A DNA stretch of 64,000 nt from Haliscomenobacter sp041740695 (lineage in GTDB: Bacteria; Bacteroidota; Bacteroidia; Chitinophagales; Saprospiraceae), in the NCBI RefSeq assembly GCF_041740695.1, contig NZ_JBGSLK010000096.1, positions 1 through 64,000 on the forward strand, given 5' to 3'. Position 1 is the first letter of the stretch, and every line of letters begins with the position of its first letter. Below, piece by piece: positions 17,982 through 27,087 of the stretch. The translations under genes and the position numbers were made by a program. The notes beneath the pieces are model-generated. The model was not told the DNA's origin. It ran no database searches and saw only the letters and a program-made list of their open reading frames with translations.

Positions 17982-19347
17982 TTAAAACATCCGTTTCCGT
18001 TTCATTATTTTCGTTATAGGGCGAAATACATGAAAAATCACTACCATGAAAAAGTCCAATTAACAAAAATAAGGTGGAGAAACTCAACAGTCGGGAATCA
18101 AACTCAAGATCATGGATAAAGCCTAACGCTGCGAAAACAATGTTTAGACAGATCCAGCCCAATAAACCCCAAAGTACCTTCGGGCGGACTAAGTAAAAGA
18201 TTACCAGGATGCTATATGTGAGTTTGTCAAGCAGGATAAAATTTGTCAACTCTTTTTTTGCTGGATTAGTTACCAAGTAGACTATGGCTAAAATTTGGAA
18301 AACCACCATGAGACCTCGGATAATTTTTACATCGTTCGCACTCTCTTCATTGTGGTAAAGAAAGACTTGATACTTGTCTTCATCATCTCTTTTTTTGAGG
18401 AAAATCACCATAAAAGTAAAAATCACAACCTCTACAAAAGGTATCTGTAGCAGCCAATAGCCCCATGAAGGTCGCTCGCCTCTTTCAAATAAAAACTCCA
18501 TTAAAAAACGACGATAATACCACAAGGCAGCAATTAACGCAGTCATTGCAGAAATAAGGTATAGGAAATATACAAGTTGGAGATTGAGTTTGCCCAAAGC
18601 ATCATTTGCAAATCGGGTAGGATTGAAAATTTCAGTTATGGTACTGTTTACGCCCAGAATACAGGAATAAATGCTGAGGCGCAAGAAAATAAACAAAAAA
18701 GCAGCCCCCAATCGGGAGTAGGGCATAGTTAGGTCGACAACTGATGGATTAAACCTGCTTTTTTGAGCAAATAGAAGCGAAATCTCGGCAAGAAAAACGT
18801 AATAAACCATGGGTGCAATCAAACCAGACAACTTAAATTCATCACCCAGCGGCTCCAAATAATTTTCCCCACCTAATTCATTGTAAAAAAGGCTGATAAA
18901 AAAATTAAAATCCTGGCTGAATAATTTATTCGCCATCTCCAAGGGGGAATCTAAAAAAATGGGAACAATCATCAGTATCCAAATCCACAGTCGTTTTGGG
19001 CCAAATGCTAAAAAACCAAAGACAAAAAAAGGTGCTAAAGTGATGGGCAAGTGAAGCAGGAAAAAAGGTAGCCTGATATTTATAAGCGTAAAAAACAATA
19101 CAAAAAACAGATTAACTGAAATGGCAATTAAAGCTTCTTTTCTTTTGTTAAAAACGAATCCAACGAAAAGAAAGGCTAACCAATCAGGAAAAGCTTTAGC
19201 CAGCCTAAGAATTAAACCTTGAATGGTTGATAGCTCCAGGATGGAGCCACTTTTACTCAGTATGTTTTGAAAATAACTATCCCACAATAAAAGAGGAATA
19301 ACTGCTAAAACCATGAAAGGTAAGAAACGTAGGTATTTAGTCCGCAT
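17971..19347 (-). CDS. Polytopic membrane protein, unknown function
   Basis: The 458-aa product is very hydrophobic, with about ten to twelve predicted membrane segments (for example MVLAVIPLLLW, ISVNLFFVLFFTLI, LAPFFVFGFLAFG, VVIFTFMVIFL, LTYSILVIFYLV). I recognise no motif and no family. It is more AT-rich than its neighbours and is transcribed against the catabolic operon, overlapping the aldolase gene end by 11 bp. 173 bp without an evident gene separate it from the symporter gene downstream of its start. The start ATG 19347 gives a typical N-terminal membrane segment (MRTKYLRFLPFMVLAV). Confidence 0.6.
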   Translation of the reverse strand: MRTKYLRFLPFMVLAVIPLLLWDSYFQNILSKSGSILELSTIQGLILRLAKAFPDWLAFLFVGFVFNKRKEALIAISVNLFFVLFFTLINIRLPFFLLHLPITLAPFFVFGFLAFGPKRLWIWILMIVPIFLDSPLEMANKLFSQDFNFFISLFYNELGGENYLEPLGDEFKLSGLIAPMVYYVFLAEISLLFAQKSRFNPSVVDLTMPYSRLGAAFLFIFLRLSIYSCILGVNSTITEIFNPTRFANDALGKLNLQLVYFLYLISAMTALIAALWYYRRFLMEFLFERGERPSWGYWLLQIPFVEVVIFTFMVIFLKKRDDEDKYQVFLYHNEESANDVKIIRGLMVVFQILAIVYLVTNPAKKELTNFILLDKLTYSILVIFYLVRPKVLWGLLGWICLNIVFAALGFIHDLEFDSRLLSFSTLFLLIGLFHGSDFSCISPYNENNETETDVLIKT

Positions 19348-19520
19348 AAACTAATTTGTTAAAAGCAATTGATTTGGCTATGGCATAAAAATAATGTTAT
19401 TTAATATTATTTAGGCATGGATCATATTGCTTTTTTTAAAAAGCAGCTTTGCTTCTACTTGTAATTTACTTTGCTAAGCATACTTTAAAGCCTCTAAATC
19501 TATTTTTTGCAAAAAAACAC

Positions 19521-21008
19521 TCACTTTTTTTGTTTCCTAGTCAACCCATACCCCAGCAAGCCCACCCCCAGCGCCCCCAAAATCCCAAAGGTCGACGCCA
19601 CTGCCGGGTTCCTCACCGTCCCTTGCAAATACGGACTAATCCCCCCAAAATAAGTCCCAAAATGCAGTACAAAAGCCGTTAAAGCCGCCATCACCACCAC
19701 CCAGCGGGGGACATCCTTCAAAAAAATCCCAAACAGCACCGGAATAAAGGCCGTAGAAAAGAAGCCATACACGCCCAATTGCGCAAAAATGCCTACGCTC
19801 AAATTGGGGTGCTGCAATTGTTGCCAGGAAACGGTGATTGCCACTGCGGCTAACCCTACAATCACCAGTCGATTGAGGAAAATATAGGTCCGATCATTGG
19901 GAATAAACTGGCCAAACAGCGGCTTGATAATATCCGAAGTTACCGTCGTCGACAACGCCTGAATCAAGGCCTCCAAAGTGGAAAGCCCCGCACTCAATAG
20001 CCCCAAAATCACAATCAAACCCGCCCATACTGGAAACTCCCGCACCACGTAAGCGGACATGATGGCGTCCATTTTGATGGGCTGTCCATCCACTTGTAAA
20101 TCAGGAAACATCAGGCGGGCGTAGAACCCCGCAAAAACCACCAGGAAAAAAGTCATTTGAGCTAGAGAGCCTACCCACAAATAACGGTTCACATCTTTGT
20201 CATCGCGCAACAACAGCGACTTGGTGATGAGGTGTGGTTGACAAACGATAGCCACCCCGATCACAAAATTACAAATGACAATCTCAAAAAAATCGCGGTA
20301 AAGGGGGCTGCTCGCATTGGGAAACTGGGCCAATGTAGGTGAAATCGCACCCAATTGCTCCCAAAAAGAATTGACTCCTTTGGACAGGTGATCATAGCCC
20401 GAAAACAACAACATCACCGCCACCAATAATTTGATCAAGGCCTGTAAGGTATTGGTGTACACCATGGAATTGGCCCCGCCGAACATCATGTAACTGAATA
20501 CAAACACCACCATCCCCACCAAAACTTGAAATTCTCCCATTCCCAACGCCTGAGCCAATACTTTGGTGAGCCCCACACAAATGAGCACGATGAAACTGAG
20601 CAAAAGCAAAGATAAAAAAGCAAAAAACAGCGCAAAGCCCTTGCTTTCATACCGTTGACCGATCCATTGCGCCATCGTCAGTGCTTTTACAGTTTTGCCA
20701 TAACGTCGAAAACTTTTGGTCAAAACGATTTGGGATAAAAACAAGCCCGCTGGCATACACAAGCCAAAGGCCACAAAAGCACTCCAGCCGTACAAGGAAA
20801 CAAATCCAGGATTGATGATAAATGTAGCGGCACTCGTCGTGGCGGTGGCCAGCGACAATCCCACTGCGTAAGGCGAAAATCCTTGCCCGACTGCATAATC
20901 AGCCATGGATTTGGTGCGCATCGCCCCACGAATCACAAAGAACAAAATGACTGCGGTATAAGCGAGTAGCAGACCAACGGTGGCCATGAACCAGGAACTA
21001 TTGTGCAT
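19521..21008 (-). CDS. Sodium:solute symporter (SSS family)
   Basis: The 495-aa protein has the SSS layout of about 13 membrane helices, opening MHNSSWFMATVGLLLAYTAVI with the early motif SMADYAVGQGFSPYAVGLS and TATTSAATFI. It moves a small solute inward with sodium. SSS proteins near catabolic genes often carry sugars, polyols, proline or acetate; here it lies between the GntR operon and the ribokinase pair but on the opposite strand, so the link to either is inference. It ends in RKQKK. About 300 bp upstream (21009-21306) hold no visible gene and form the divergent region with the sugar permease. Confidence 0.88.
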   Translation of the reverse strand: MHNSSWFMATVGLLLAYTAVILFFVIRGAMRTKSMADYAVGQGFSPYAVGLSLATATTSAATFIINPGFVSLYGWSAFVAFGLCMPAGLFLSQIVLTKSFRRYGKTVKALTMAQWIGQRYESKGFALFFAFLSLLLLSFIVLICVGLTKVLAQALGMGEFQVLVGMVVFVFSYMMFGGANSMVYTNTLQALIKLLVAVMLLFSGYDHLSKGVNSFWEQLGAISPTLAQFPNASSPLYRDFFEIVICNFVIGVAIVCQPHLITKSLLLRDDKDVNRYLWVGSLAQMTFFLVVFAGFYARLMFPDLQVDGQPIKMDAIMSAYVVREFPVWAGLIVILGLLSAGLSTLEALIQALSTTVTSDIIKPLFGQFIPNDRTYIFLNRLVIVGLAAVAITVSWQQLQHPNLSVGIFAQLGVYGFFSTAFIPVLFGIFLKDVPRWVVVMAALTAFVLHFGTYFGGISPYLQGTVRNPAVASTFGILGALGVGLLGYGLTRKQKK

Positions 21009-21306
21009 GATGGCAGTTTTTTTAAGTCAAGCAGCAGCAAGCCTGAATTTTATTGGGCTGATTGCCGATTTTTCCAAATCAAAGAAAGGTAAGCGAATAG
21101 GCATTCAATAGTTAGTACAAAAAGTCACTGCCCTTGACTTAAACTTTTTTAAGGAAAAATATTTGTTTAAAAAATTGATTGTTAAGTTATTAAGATGCCA
21201 TTTTTGTAATGAGACCGTAATGATGAAAAACCAGGAATAGCATTAGCCTCCGAACAATTGATGAAAAAATTTTACTTTTAGTCAAACACTCCTTAAAACC
21301 TGCGTC

Positions 21307-22302
21307 ATGTTCATCATTGAAACCTATCCAATTGCAGTATTTTTCTGCATAATCACCATGTTGTGCTGGGGTTCCTGGGCCAATACCCAAAAATTGGCTG
21401 CGGCCAACTGGCGTTTTGAGCTCTTTTATTGGGATTATGTGTTGGGTATCTTGCTCTTATCCCTGCTCTTCGCTTTTACCTTTGGCAGTATGGGCAGTGA
21501 GGGCCGCTCGTTTATGGTTGATGTACAGCAGGCCGATTCGGCAAGTATTCGCTCGGCCATTTGGGGCGGAATCTTATTCAACGCCGCCAATATTTTGCTC
21601 GGCGCGGCCATTGCCATAGCTGGCATGTCGGTTGCTTTTCCCGTAGGGATCGGTTTGGCGCTGGTGGTGGGTGTGATTGTCAATTACCTGGATGCTCCAG
21701 TGGGCAACGCACTGATGTTGTTCGGAGGCGTAGGATTGATTGGGGTGGCAATTTTACTCAATGCCAGTGCCTATCGCAAGTTGTCGAGTAGCACCGGAGG
21801 TGTTTCAACCAAAGGGTTAGTGCTATCGGTGATTGCTGGAGCTTTGATGGGCTTGTTTTACAAATACGTAGCCAATTCTATGTTTCCCGATTTTACCCAA
21901 CCGCTGCCGGGCAAGTTGAGCCCTTATTCAGCGGTAGTCCTTTTTTCGATCGGTATCCTGCTGAGCAATGTGCTGTTCAACAGCTTGTTGATGTGGCGTC
22001 CTTTTGTAGGTGCCCCGGTGACGTATGCCGACTATTTTCGGGGTAACCTCAAAAATCACCTGACCGGAGTACTAGGCGGTATAATTTGGTGCATTGGGAT
22101 GTCATTCAGCATCATCGCTTCAGATAAAGCCGGACCAGCCATTTCTTATGGCCTTGGGCAGGGCGCAACCATCGTGGCAGCACTTTGGGGAATTTATATT
22201 TGGAAGGAATTTAAGGGAGCACCCGCTGGTACCAATATCTTGCTGAATAGTATGCTCTTGTGTTACATTATTGGCCTGGGCTTGATCATCGCGGCCCGCT
22301 AA
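21307..22302 (+). CDS. Sugar permease of the GRP/RhaT superfamily
   Basis: A 331-aa protein of about ten membrane helices related to the glucose/ribose porter (GRP) and L-rhamnose transporter group within the drug/metabolite superfamily. Recognisable parts are the N-terminal CWGSWANTQKLA, the VAFPVGIGLALVVGVIVNY stretch and a C-terminal GPAISYGLGQGATIVAALWG repeat. It lies 12 bp before a ribokinase gene, so ribose (or a related pentose) is the most likely substrate. The start ATG 21307 puts the first helix at the N-terminus, as in the family. Confidence 0.82.
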   Translation: MFIIETYPIAVFFCIITMLCWGSWANTQKLAAANWRFELFYWDYVLGILLLSLLFAFTFGSMGSEGRSFMVDVQQADSASIRSAIWGGILFNAANILLGAAIAIAGMSVAFPVGIGLALVVGVIVNYLDAPVGNALMLFGGVGLIGVAILLNASAYRKLSSSTGGVSTKGLVLSVIAGALMGLFYKYVANSMFPDFTQPLPGKLSPYSAVVLFSIGILLSNVLFNSLLMWRPFVGAPVTYADYFRGNLKNHLTGVLGGIIWCIGMSFSIIASDKAGPAISYGLGQGATIVAALWGIYIWKEFKGAPAGTNILLNSMLLCYIIGLGLIIAAR

Positions 22303-22314
22303 AATTAAAATCAG

Positions 22315-23211
22315 ATGCCCAAAATACTCGTTATTGGCAGTTCGAACACCGACATGGTGGTCAAAACCAGTCGTTTCCCTCAACCCGGCGAAACCATCAT
22401 CGGGGGGGAATTTTTCCTCTTTCCAGGTGGCAAAGGGGCCAATCAGGCGGTAGCGGCAGCCCGGATGGGTGGCCAGGTGGATTTTATCGCCAAAGTGGGC
22501 CAGGATATTTTTGGCCAACAAGCCATTGAGGGCTTTGCCCACGAAGGCATCAATATTGCCTACATCATGAGCGACCCCAAACTGGCCTCCGGTGTAGCCC
22601 TCATTACGGTGGATGCTACTGGCGAAAACGAAATTGTGGTAGCTCCCGGTGCCAATGCCGCCCTGAATCCTGGTGATCTAGATCGTGATGACGCAGCTTT
22701 TGCGGAGGCGGATTTGGTGTTGATGCAATTGGAAACACCCCTGGATACCCTGCTGCATGCGGCTCAAAAGGCTCACGCACTGCAAAAGAAATTTGTGCTC
22801 AATCCAGCTCCCGCCCAGGATTTACCCGCCGAGTTGTATCCATTACTCTTTTTGATTACCCCCAATGAAACCGAAGCCAGCCTATTGACTGGGATTGCCT
22901 TGGACAATGATGATGCGCTACCACAGGTCGCTGAAGCATTGTTGCAAAAGGGAGTAGCCAACGTCATCATTACCCTGGGGGCAAAAGGGGCCTATTTTCA
23001 CAATGCCAGCCAGCAGTTTAAAATCCCTGCGCTAAAGGTACAGGCCGTGGATACTACCGCCGCTGGCGACGTGTTTAATGGTGCCCTTGCCGTTGCCTTG
23101 GCTGAAGGGATGGACTGGCCCCAGGCCATCGATATGGCTTGCAGGGCAGGGGCGATTGCGGTGACGCGGATGGGGGCGCAGGCGTCGGCACCTTTTAGGG
23201 AGGAGCTTTGA
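22315..23211 (+). CDS. rbsK: Ribokinase
   Basis: Ribokinase phosphorylates D-ribose at O5 with ATP. The 298 aa show the PfkB-family signatures: N-terminal GSSNTDMVVKTSRFPQPGET, the substrate-binding GGKGANQAVAAARMG, and the C-terminal catalytic motif DTTAAGDVFNGAL, where the Asp of GD is the general base. The ITPNETEA segment is also typical of ribokinases. It is downstream of, and probably cotranscribed with, the sugar permease, giving a two-gene uptake and phosphorylation unit. The 59 bp before the next (convergent) gene show only a short CACCTAAG-like repeat. Confidence 0.93.
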   Translation: MPKILVIGSSNTDMVVKTSRFPQPGETIIGGEFFLFPGGKGANQAVAAARMGGQVDFIAKVGQDIFGQQAIEGFAHEGINIAYIMSDPKLASGVALITVDATGENEIVVAPGANAALNPGDLDRDDAAFAEADLVLMQLETPLDTLLHAAQKAHALQKKFVLNPAPAQDLPAELYPLLFLITPNETEASLLTGIALDNDDALPQVAEALLQKGVANVIITLGAKGAYFHNASQQFKIPALKVQAVDTTAAGDVFNGALAVALAEGMDWPQAIDMACRAGAIAVTRMGAQASAPFREEL

Positions 23212-23270
23212 TCATTTTTTTTCACCACCTAAGAAACCTAAAACACTGAAGAAACACCTTAGTTATGGCA

Positions 23271-23735
23271 TTACCAAAGCTCTAATATTTCAATTCTACG
23301 TCCTTGAAATTGAATTTTGTCGCCAACTTTTTTTCCCAATAGAACTTGTCCTAGTGGAGCGGCGGCAGACAAAACGTACACCGCTTTGCCCTCGTGCATG
23401 ATTTTACCCAAACTTACCGCCAGGTAGTAATAGCCTTCATTGCTGCGCAATAAAGATCCGAGCTGAATGCTGCTGGAGTAACCATTTGAAGGATTCAATT
23501 GCTCCAATTGCAAGCGCAGTTCCTGCGATTGAGCCAATTGTTGGGCAAATTTGTCTTTTTCCAATTGCATCATGGCCCGCCCCGTTTCGTATTTATCACC
23601 AACACTGCTTTTGGTTTCCTGATTGGCAGAGTTTTGGGCGTCTTCCATAGCCTGTGTGGCGGCAGCAATGCTTTGATCAATGCGCGCCAGGCAGGCTTGA
23701 TGCAAGGTTATTTTGAATGTGGACATACCTAGCAT
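23271..23735 (-). CDS. GreA/GreB-like protein
   Basis: The 154-aa product resembles the Gre-factor layout common in Bacteroidota: an N-terminal coiled-coil region (about 10-80, KITLHQACLARIDQSIAAATQAMEDA split by GDKYETGRAM) and a C-terminal beta domain (about 85-154) with AAPLGQVLLGKKVGDKIQFQ, matching the SPLGKALLGKKVGD pattern of GreA. Gre factors rescue stalled RNA polymerase, but this short group may not carry the acidic tip residues and is often mislabelled. It could start at ATG 23735 or ATG 23726 (MSTFKI). It sits 7 bp after the proline dehydrogenase gene on the same strand and is probably in its operon. Confidence 0.65.
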   Translation of the reverse strand: MLGMSTFKITLHQACLARIDQSIAAATQAMEDAQNSANQETKSSVGDKYETGRAMMQLEKDKFAQQLAQSQELRLQLEQLNPSNGYSSSIQLGSLLRSNEGYYYLAVSLGKIMHEGKAVYVLSAAAPLGQVLLGKKVGDKIQFQGRRIEILELW

Positions 23736-23742
23736 GGTGCAA

Positions 23743-24960
23743 TTACATCTTCAGTCCCCGTCGTTTGATCTCATCTGCCACCAGGCGATACTCGCGGCTC
23801 ATGTCACCCGTTACCGAGCTATTTTCCTGAGCCCGACGGATCAGGTAGGGAACCACCTCGCGCACAGAACCGTACACCACGTATTTAGCAGCGTTAAAAC
23901 CAGCAGCGGCCAGGTTGAAGGTCAGGTTGTCGCTCATGCCGTACAGTTGGCAAAAGTACAAATTGGGGTGATTGCGGGGAATGCCACGTTCTACGATTAA
24001 TTGTGCTTGCAAATAGGCGCTCTCCGCATTGTGGGAAGCGTTGCAAGACGCAATCCGATCGTAGTGCTCGATGCAAAAGCGCAAGGCGGTATTGTAAGCG
24101 TCATCGCTTGCTTCTTTGGTAGGATGAATAGGGGAGGCGTAGCCCATTTCTTCGGCACGTTCCCGTTCTTTCTCCATGTAGGCACCTCTGACGAGTTTAA
24201 CGCCCAAAAGGTAACCTTCATTTAGCGCCCGCTCGGCTAGGTCGTACAAATATTGCAAACGATCGTGGCGGTACATTTGGCAAGTGGTGTATACCACAAC
24301 CCGTTCGCTATTGTAACGCTTCATCATCATTTCCGCCAAATGATCAATGGTTTCTTGAATCCAGGACTCTTCAGCATCAACAAATACTGCCATTCCTTTG
24401 CTGGAAGCAGCGTGGCAGATTGCGTCCAAACGACGGAGGATACTTTTGTACTCGGCTTTGGTTTCGTCCGTAAAAGCGACTCCAGCCTGAATGCTCTCCA
24501 GGAGTTCAAAACGGCCCAAACCACTGACTTTGACACTGATGATGGGCACGGCATCCTGCGTAGCTGAAAATTCGATGCTGCGCAGGTTTTCGTTCATGCT
24601 ATGATTCAGTTCAGCTTCTTCCTCTTTGGCTTCGGCACCGTAGTCCAGGATAGACTTGATGTTGGAGCGTTTGAGGCGGTCGATGGTTTTTTGTACTTCG
24701 AGTAGGGTAGTGCCTCCACAAAACTGTTCAAAGATGGTGTTTTTGATGGCACCCGTTACAAATGGCAGGTGGAGTTTGATGGCGGCCAGTCCAATTTTGG
24801 AGCCAATTCCTACCAGCCATTGTTTGTTCATCATGCCGAATAACCAGGCTGTTTTATTCAATTCTTTGTCAGTACGGTCGGCAAAGGCAATTTCAGTATT
24901 GGAGAAATCCAATTGTAAGTCCTTGGTTAGGTTGAGCATATCTTTTATGAAATTTGGCAT
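23743..24960 (-). CDS. Proline dehydrogenase
   Basis: This FAD enzyme oxidises proline to pyrroline-5-carboxylate and feeds electrons to quinone. From ATG 24960 it is 405 aa and matches the monofunctional ProDH family: the barrel shows FVDAEESWIQ, VKLVRGAYMEKER and the C-terminal VYGSVREVVPYLIRRAQEN, close to the YGPVREVVPYLIRR signature of this group. No P5C dehydrogenase domain is attached. ATG 24960 follows the aroE stop by 5 bp; the longer frame from 25011 would overlap aroE by 46 bp and adds residues unlike the family. It lies between aroE and the GreA-like gene in a minus-strand run. Confidence 0.9.
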   Translation of the reverse strand: MPNFIKDMLNLTKDLQLDFSNTEIAFADRTDKELNKTAWLFGMMNKQWLVGIGSKIGLAAIKLHLPFVTGAIKNTIFEQFCGGTTLLEVQKTIDRLKRSNIKSILDYGAEAKEEEAELNHSMNENLRSIEFSATQDAVPIISVKVSGLGRFELLESIQAGVAFTDETKAEYKSILRRLDAICHAASSKGMAVFVDAEESWIQETIDHLAEMMMKRYNSERVVVYTTCQMYRHDRLQYLYDLAERALNEGYLLGVKLVRGAYMEKERERAEEMGYASPIHPTKEASDDAYNTALRFCIEHYDRIASCNASHNAESAYLQAQLIVERGIPRNHPNLYFCQLYGMSDNLTFNLAAAGFNAAKYVVYGSVREVVPYLIRRAQENSSVTGDMSREYRLVADEIKRRGLKM

Positions 24961-24965
24961 TTGGT

Positions 24966-25763
24966 CTATTGATTTGCGGGTTGGTCCGCTGGAGTTTTCC
25001 ATATTTCCCAAGCTTTTTCGGCCTGACCATAGAGCATTTCCAGTCCATTTTTCACCGGAAGGCCTCGGGCCAGTCCACGTTGCATAAATTCAGTCGTTTC
25101 AGGATTGTACACCAAATCGTACAATAAGTGTCCTTGATTTAGTTGATCGTAGGGCAAATCCGGGCAGCTCTCCACTTTTGGGGCCATCCCGAGTGGGGTT
25201 GTATTGATGATGAGCGGAAAACGCTCAATGTGGGCATACACTTCTTCATAACTCACTTGCCCATCCTGCGGTTGGCGGGAAGCGATGGAATAAGGTATAT
25301 TTAACTTTTGCAGGACAAAAACAACTGCTTTGGCCGCACCACCGGTTCCCAAAATCAAGGCATGCGTTGGTGCTGAACGATTTTCCTGCAAAAAAGACAA
25401 CAGTGAAGATTCAAAACCAAAAACATCCGAGTTATAACCGATGAGTTGAGTACCGGAAAACTTAATAACGTTTACAGCCCCCACTGCCGCTGCGCTCTCA
25501 TCCAAAGAATCTAAAAAAGGAATGATTTGTTGCTTGTAAGGGATGGTGACGTTCAGGCCTTGCAGGTTGGGGAATGCGGCCAGTAACTCCGGCAAACGTT
25601 CGATGCGCTCGATGGGAAATAACTCATATTGGGAGTCAGAAATGCCCTCCCGGACAAATTTTTCAGAAAAATACTTGCGGGAAAAAGAATGACTCAGTGG
25701 ATAACCAATTAAGCCATACAGCTTCTTAATGCTGCGGAGATTTGGATCAGGTTGCCAGTGCAT
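24966..25763 (-). CDS. aroE: Shikimate dehydrogenase
   Basis: AroE reduces 3-dehydroshikimate to shikimate with NADPH in aromatic amino-acid synthesis. The 265 aa carry the substrate motif YGLIGYPLSHSFS near the N-terminus, NVTIPYKQQI with the catalytic Lys, the YNSDVFGFE segment, the dinucleotide loop LGTGGAAKAVVF and a C-terminal NGLEMLYGQA. All catalytic residues look intact. It is separated by only a few bases from the proline dehydrogenase gene and by about 60 bp from the nitric oxide synthase gene, both on the same strand. Confidence 0.94.
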   Translation of the reverse strand: MHWQPDPNLRSIKKLYGLIGYPLSHSFSRKYFSEKFVREGISDSQYELFPIERIERLPELLAAFPNLQGLNVTIPYKQQIIPFLDSLDESAAAVGAVNVIKFSGTQLIGYNSDVFGFESSLLSFLQENRSAPTHALILGTGGAAKAVVFVLQKLNIPYSIASRQPQDGQVSYEEVYAHIERFPLIINTTPLGMAPKVESCPDLPYDQLNQGHLLYDLVYNPETTEFMQRGLARGLPVKNGLEMLYGQAEKAWEIWKTPADQPANQ

Positions 25764-25824
25764 ATTTGTTTGGAATACGCGCTAAAGGTAAGGCTTTTTT
25801 GGAAATAAGCAATTTTAGGTGAAA

Positions 25825-27012
25825 TTAGCTGAGTTCCAACTCTCTAGTTTGATCAGCAATTTGTTTTTGGCTTTTAATGTGAAAAGGACAGGTTTTGCTG
25901 GAGATTTCCGCTTTGGCCGCAGTTTTCCAGACTGGCGTATTGTAAAAATAATTGGGCGTCAATACCTCATTGTCCCATTCCTGGTGAAAGACGGTCATGC
26001 TTGAACCTGACATTGGTGGGACAATCCATGCCCAATCCGCTTGGACGGTTCGCCCTTCCTGTTCTTCATGCTCTGTAAAACGAATGAATTGTTCCGCCGC
26101 AGTATGGTGATCAACCAAACTGACCCCAGCGCTTTTGAAGGAATGTAAAACGGCGAGGTTTAACTCCAACATGGCCCGGTCTTTCCATAACTGCTGATTG
26201 GAACGGATATCCAGCTTTAGCTTTTCTGCAATAATAGGAAGCAGATTATACCGGTGGGTATCCCCGAGATTGCGAGAGGCTATTTCAGTCAGCATGTACC
26301 AACCGTTGAAGGGCGCGCAGGTGTAGTGGAGGCCCCCAATTTCCAGTACCATGTCGGCTATGAGCGGCACGGCGTACCATTTTAGGCCTAGTTGGGCAAA
26401 CCAGGCATATTCGGGATGGGTAAGTGCGACTTCAAGAACGGCGTTGCGAGGAATTTCAAATAATTTGGGACTTTGTTCATTCACTTGGATCACCAAAGGC
26501 AAGACATCAAAGGCGCTGCCCTGCCCTTGCCAACCCAACTCCTGACAGATTTTGGTGAATTCAATTTCGGCAGGATCACCTACTACTTGTCCGTTTTGCT
26601 CATAACCTGCATAATGGACGATTTTAGAATTCCACAAGCGGATGGACTTCCCTGGGAGTAGTAGCTCCGCTCTGAAAATACTGATGTAAGGCCGAATTTT
26701 GCCCTGATTACTAGCCAGGTGCAGGTGTTCTACAATGGCTTCGAAAATGTCCTGTTCATCATTGAGGTGCCGTAAGTCACGCACTTTCAGAGATTTCCAA
26801 AAGAGGCGGCCAATGCAGCGATTGCTGTTGCGCCAGGCCATTTTGGCTCCGTATTCCAGTTCGATTGTTGTTTGCCAATAAGTTCCCTTACTGTCAATTT
26901 CAGCTTTGATTTGTGCGAGGCGAAACCCAGGATCACCCAGGCCTTTTTCAAGGTAATAATCACGGTAAAAGCTTTGCGCTTTTGCCCACAGGTTGTCCGG
27001 GTATTCTACCAT
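25825..27012 (-). CDS. nos: Bacterial nitric oxide synthase, oxygenase domain
   Basis: Bacterial NOS turns L-arginine to citrulline and nitric oxide on a heme, using electrons from general flavoproteins. The 395 aa align with the NOS oxygenase fold: the heme-thiolate Cys is C66 in WRNSNRCIGRLFW, the substrate Glu is E243 in GWYMLTEIASRNLGD, and the pterin/dimer region appears as ADWAWIVPPMSGSSMTVFHQEW near 326-346. No reductase domain is fused and none lies nearby, as usual for the short bacterial form. The gene is in a minus-strand run with a DUF1080 lipoprotein upstream and aroE downstream. NOS genes are best known from Bacillales and Deinococcus and are uncommon in Bacteroidota. Confidence 0.93.
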   Translation of the reverse strand: MVEYPDNLWAKAQSFYRDYYLEKGLGDPGFRLAQIKAEIDSKGTYWQTTIELEYGAKMAWRNSNRCIGRLFWKSLKVRDLRHLNDEQDIFEAIVEHLHLASNQGKIRPYISIFRAELLLPGKSIRLWNSKIVHYAGYEQNGQVVGDPAEIEFTKICQELGWQGQGSAFDVLPLVIQVNEQSPKLFEIPRNAVLEVALTHPEYAWFAQLGLKWYAVPLIADMVLEIGGLHYTCAPFNGWYMLTEIASRNLGDTHRYNLLPIIAEKLKLDIRSNQQLWKDRAMLELNLAVLHSFKSAGVSLVDHHTAAEQFIRFTEHEEQEGRTVQADWAWIVPPMSGSSMTVFHQEWDNEVLTPNYFYNTPVWKTAAKAEISSKTCPFHIKSQKQIADQTRELELS

Positions 27013-27087
27013 TGTTCTTCAGCTACTTGGTTCAATAGCTTTGCACAACGACGCTGTAGCGTAGATTGTTTACCAAACCAACCTGGA

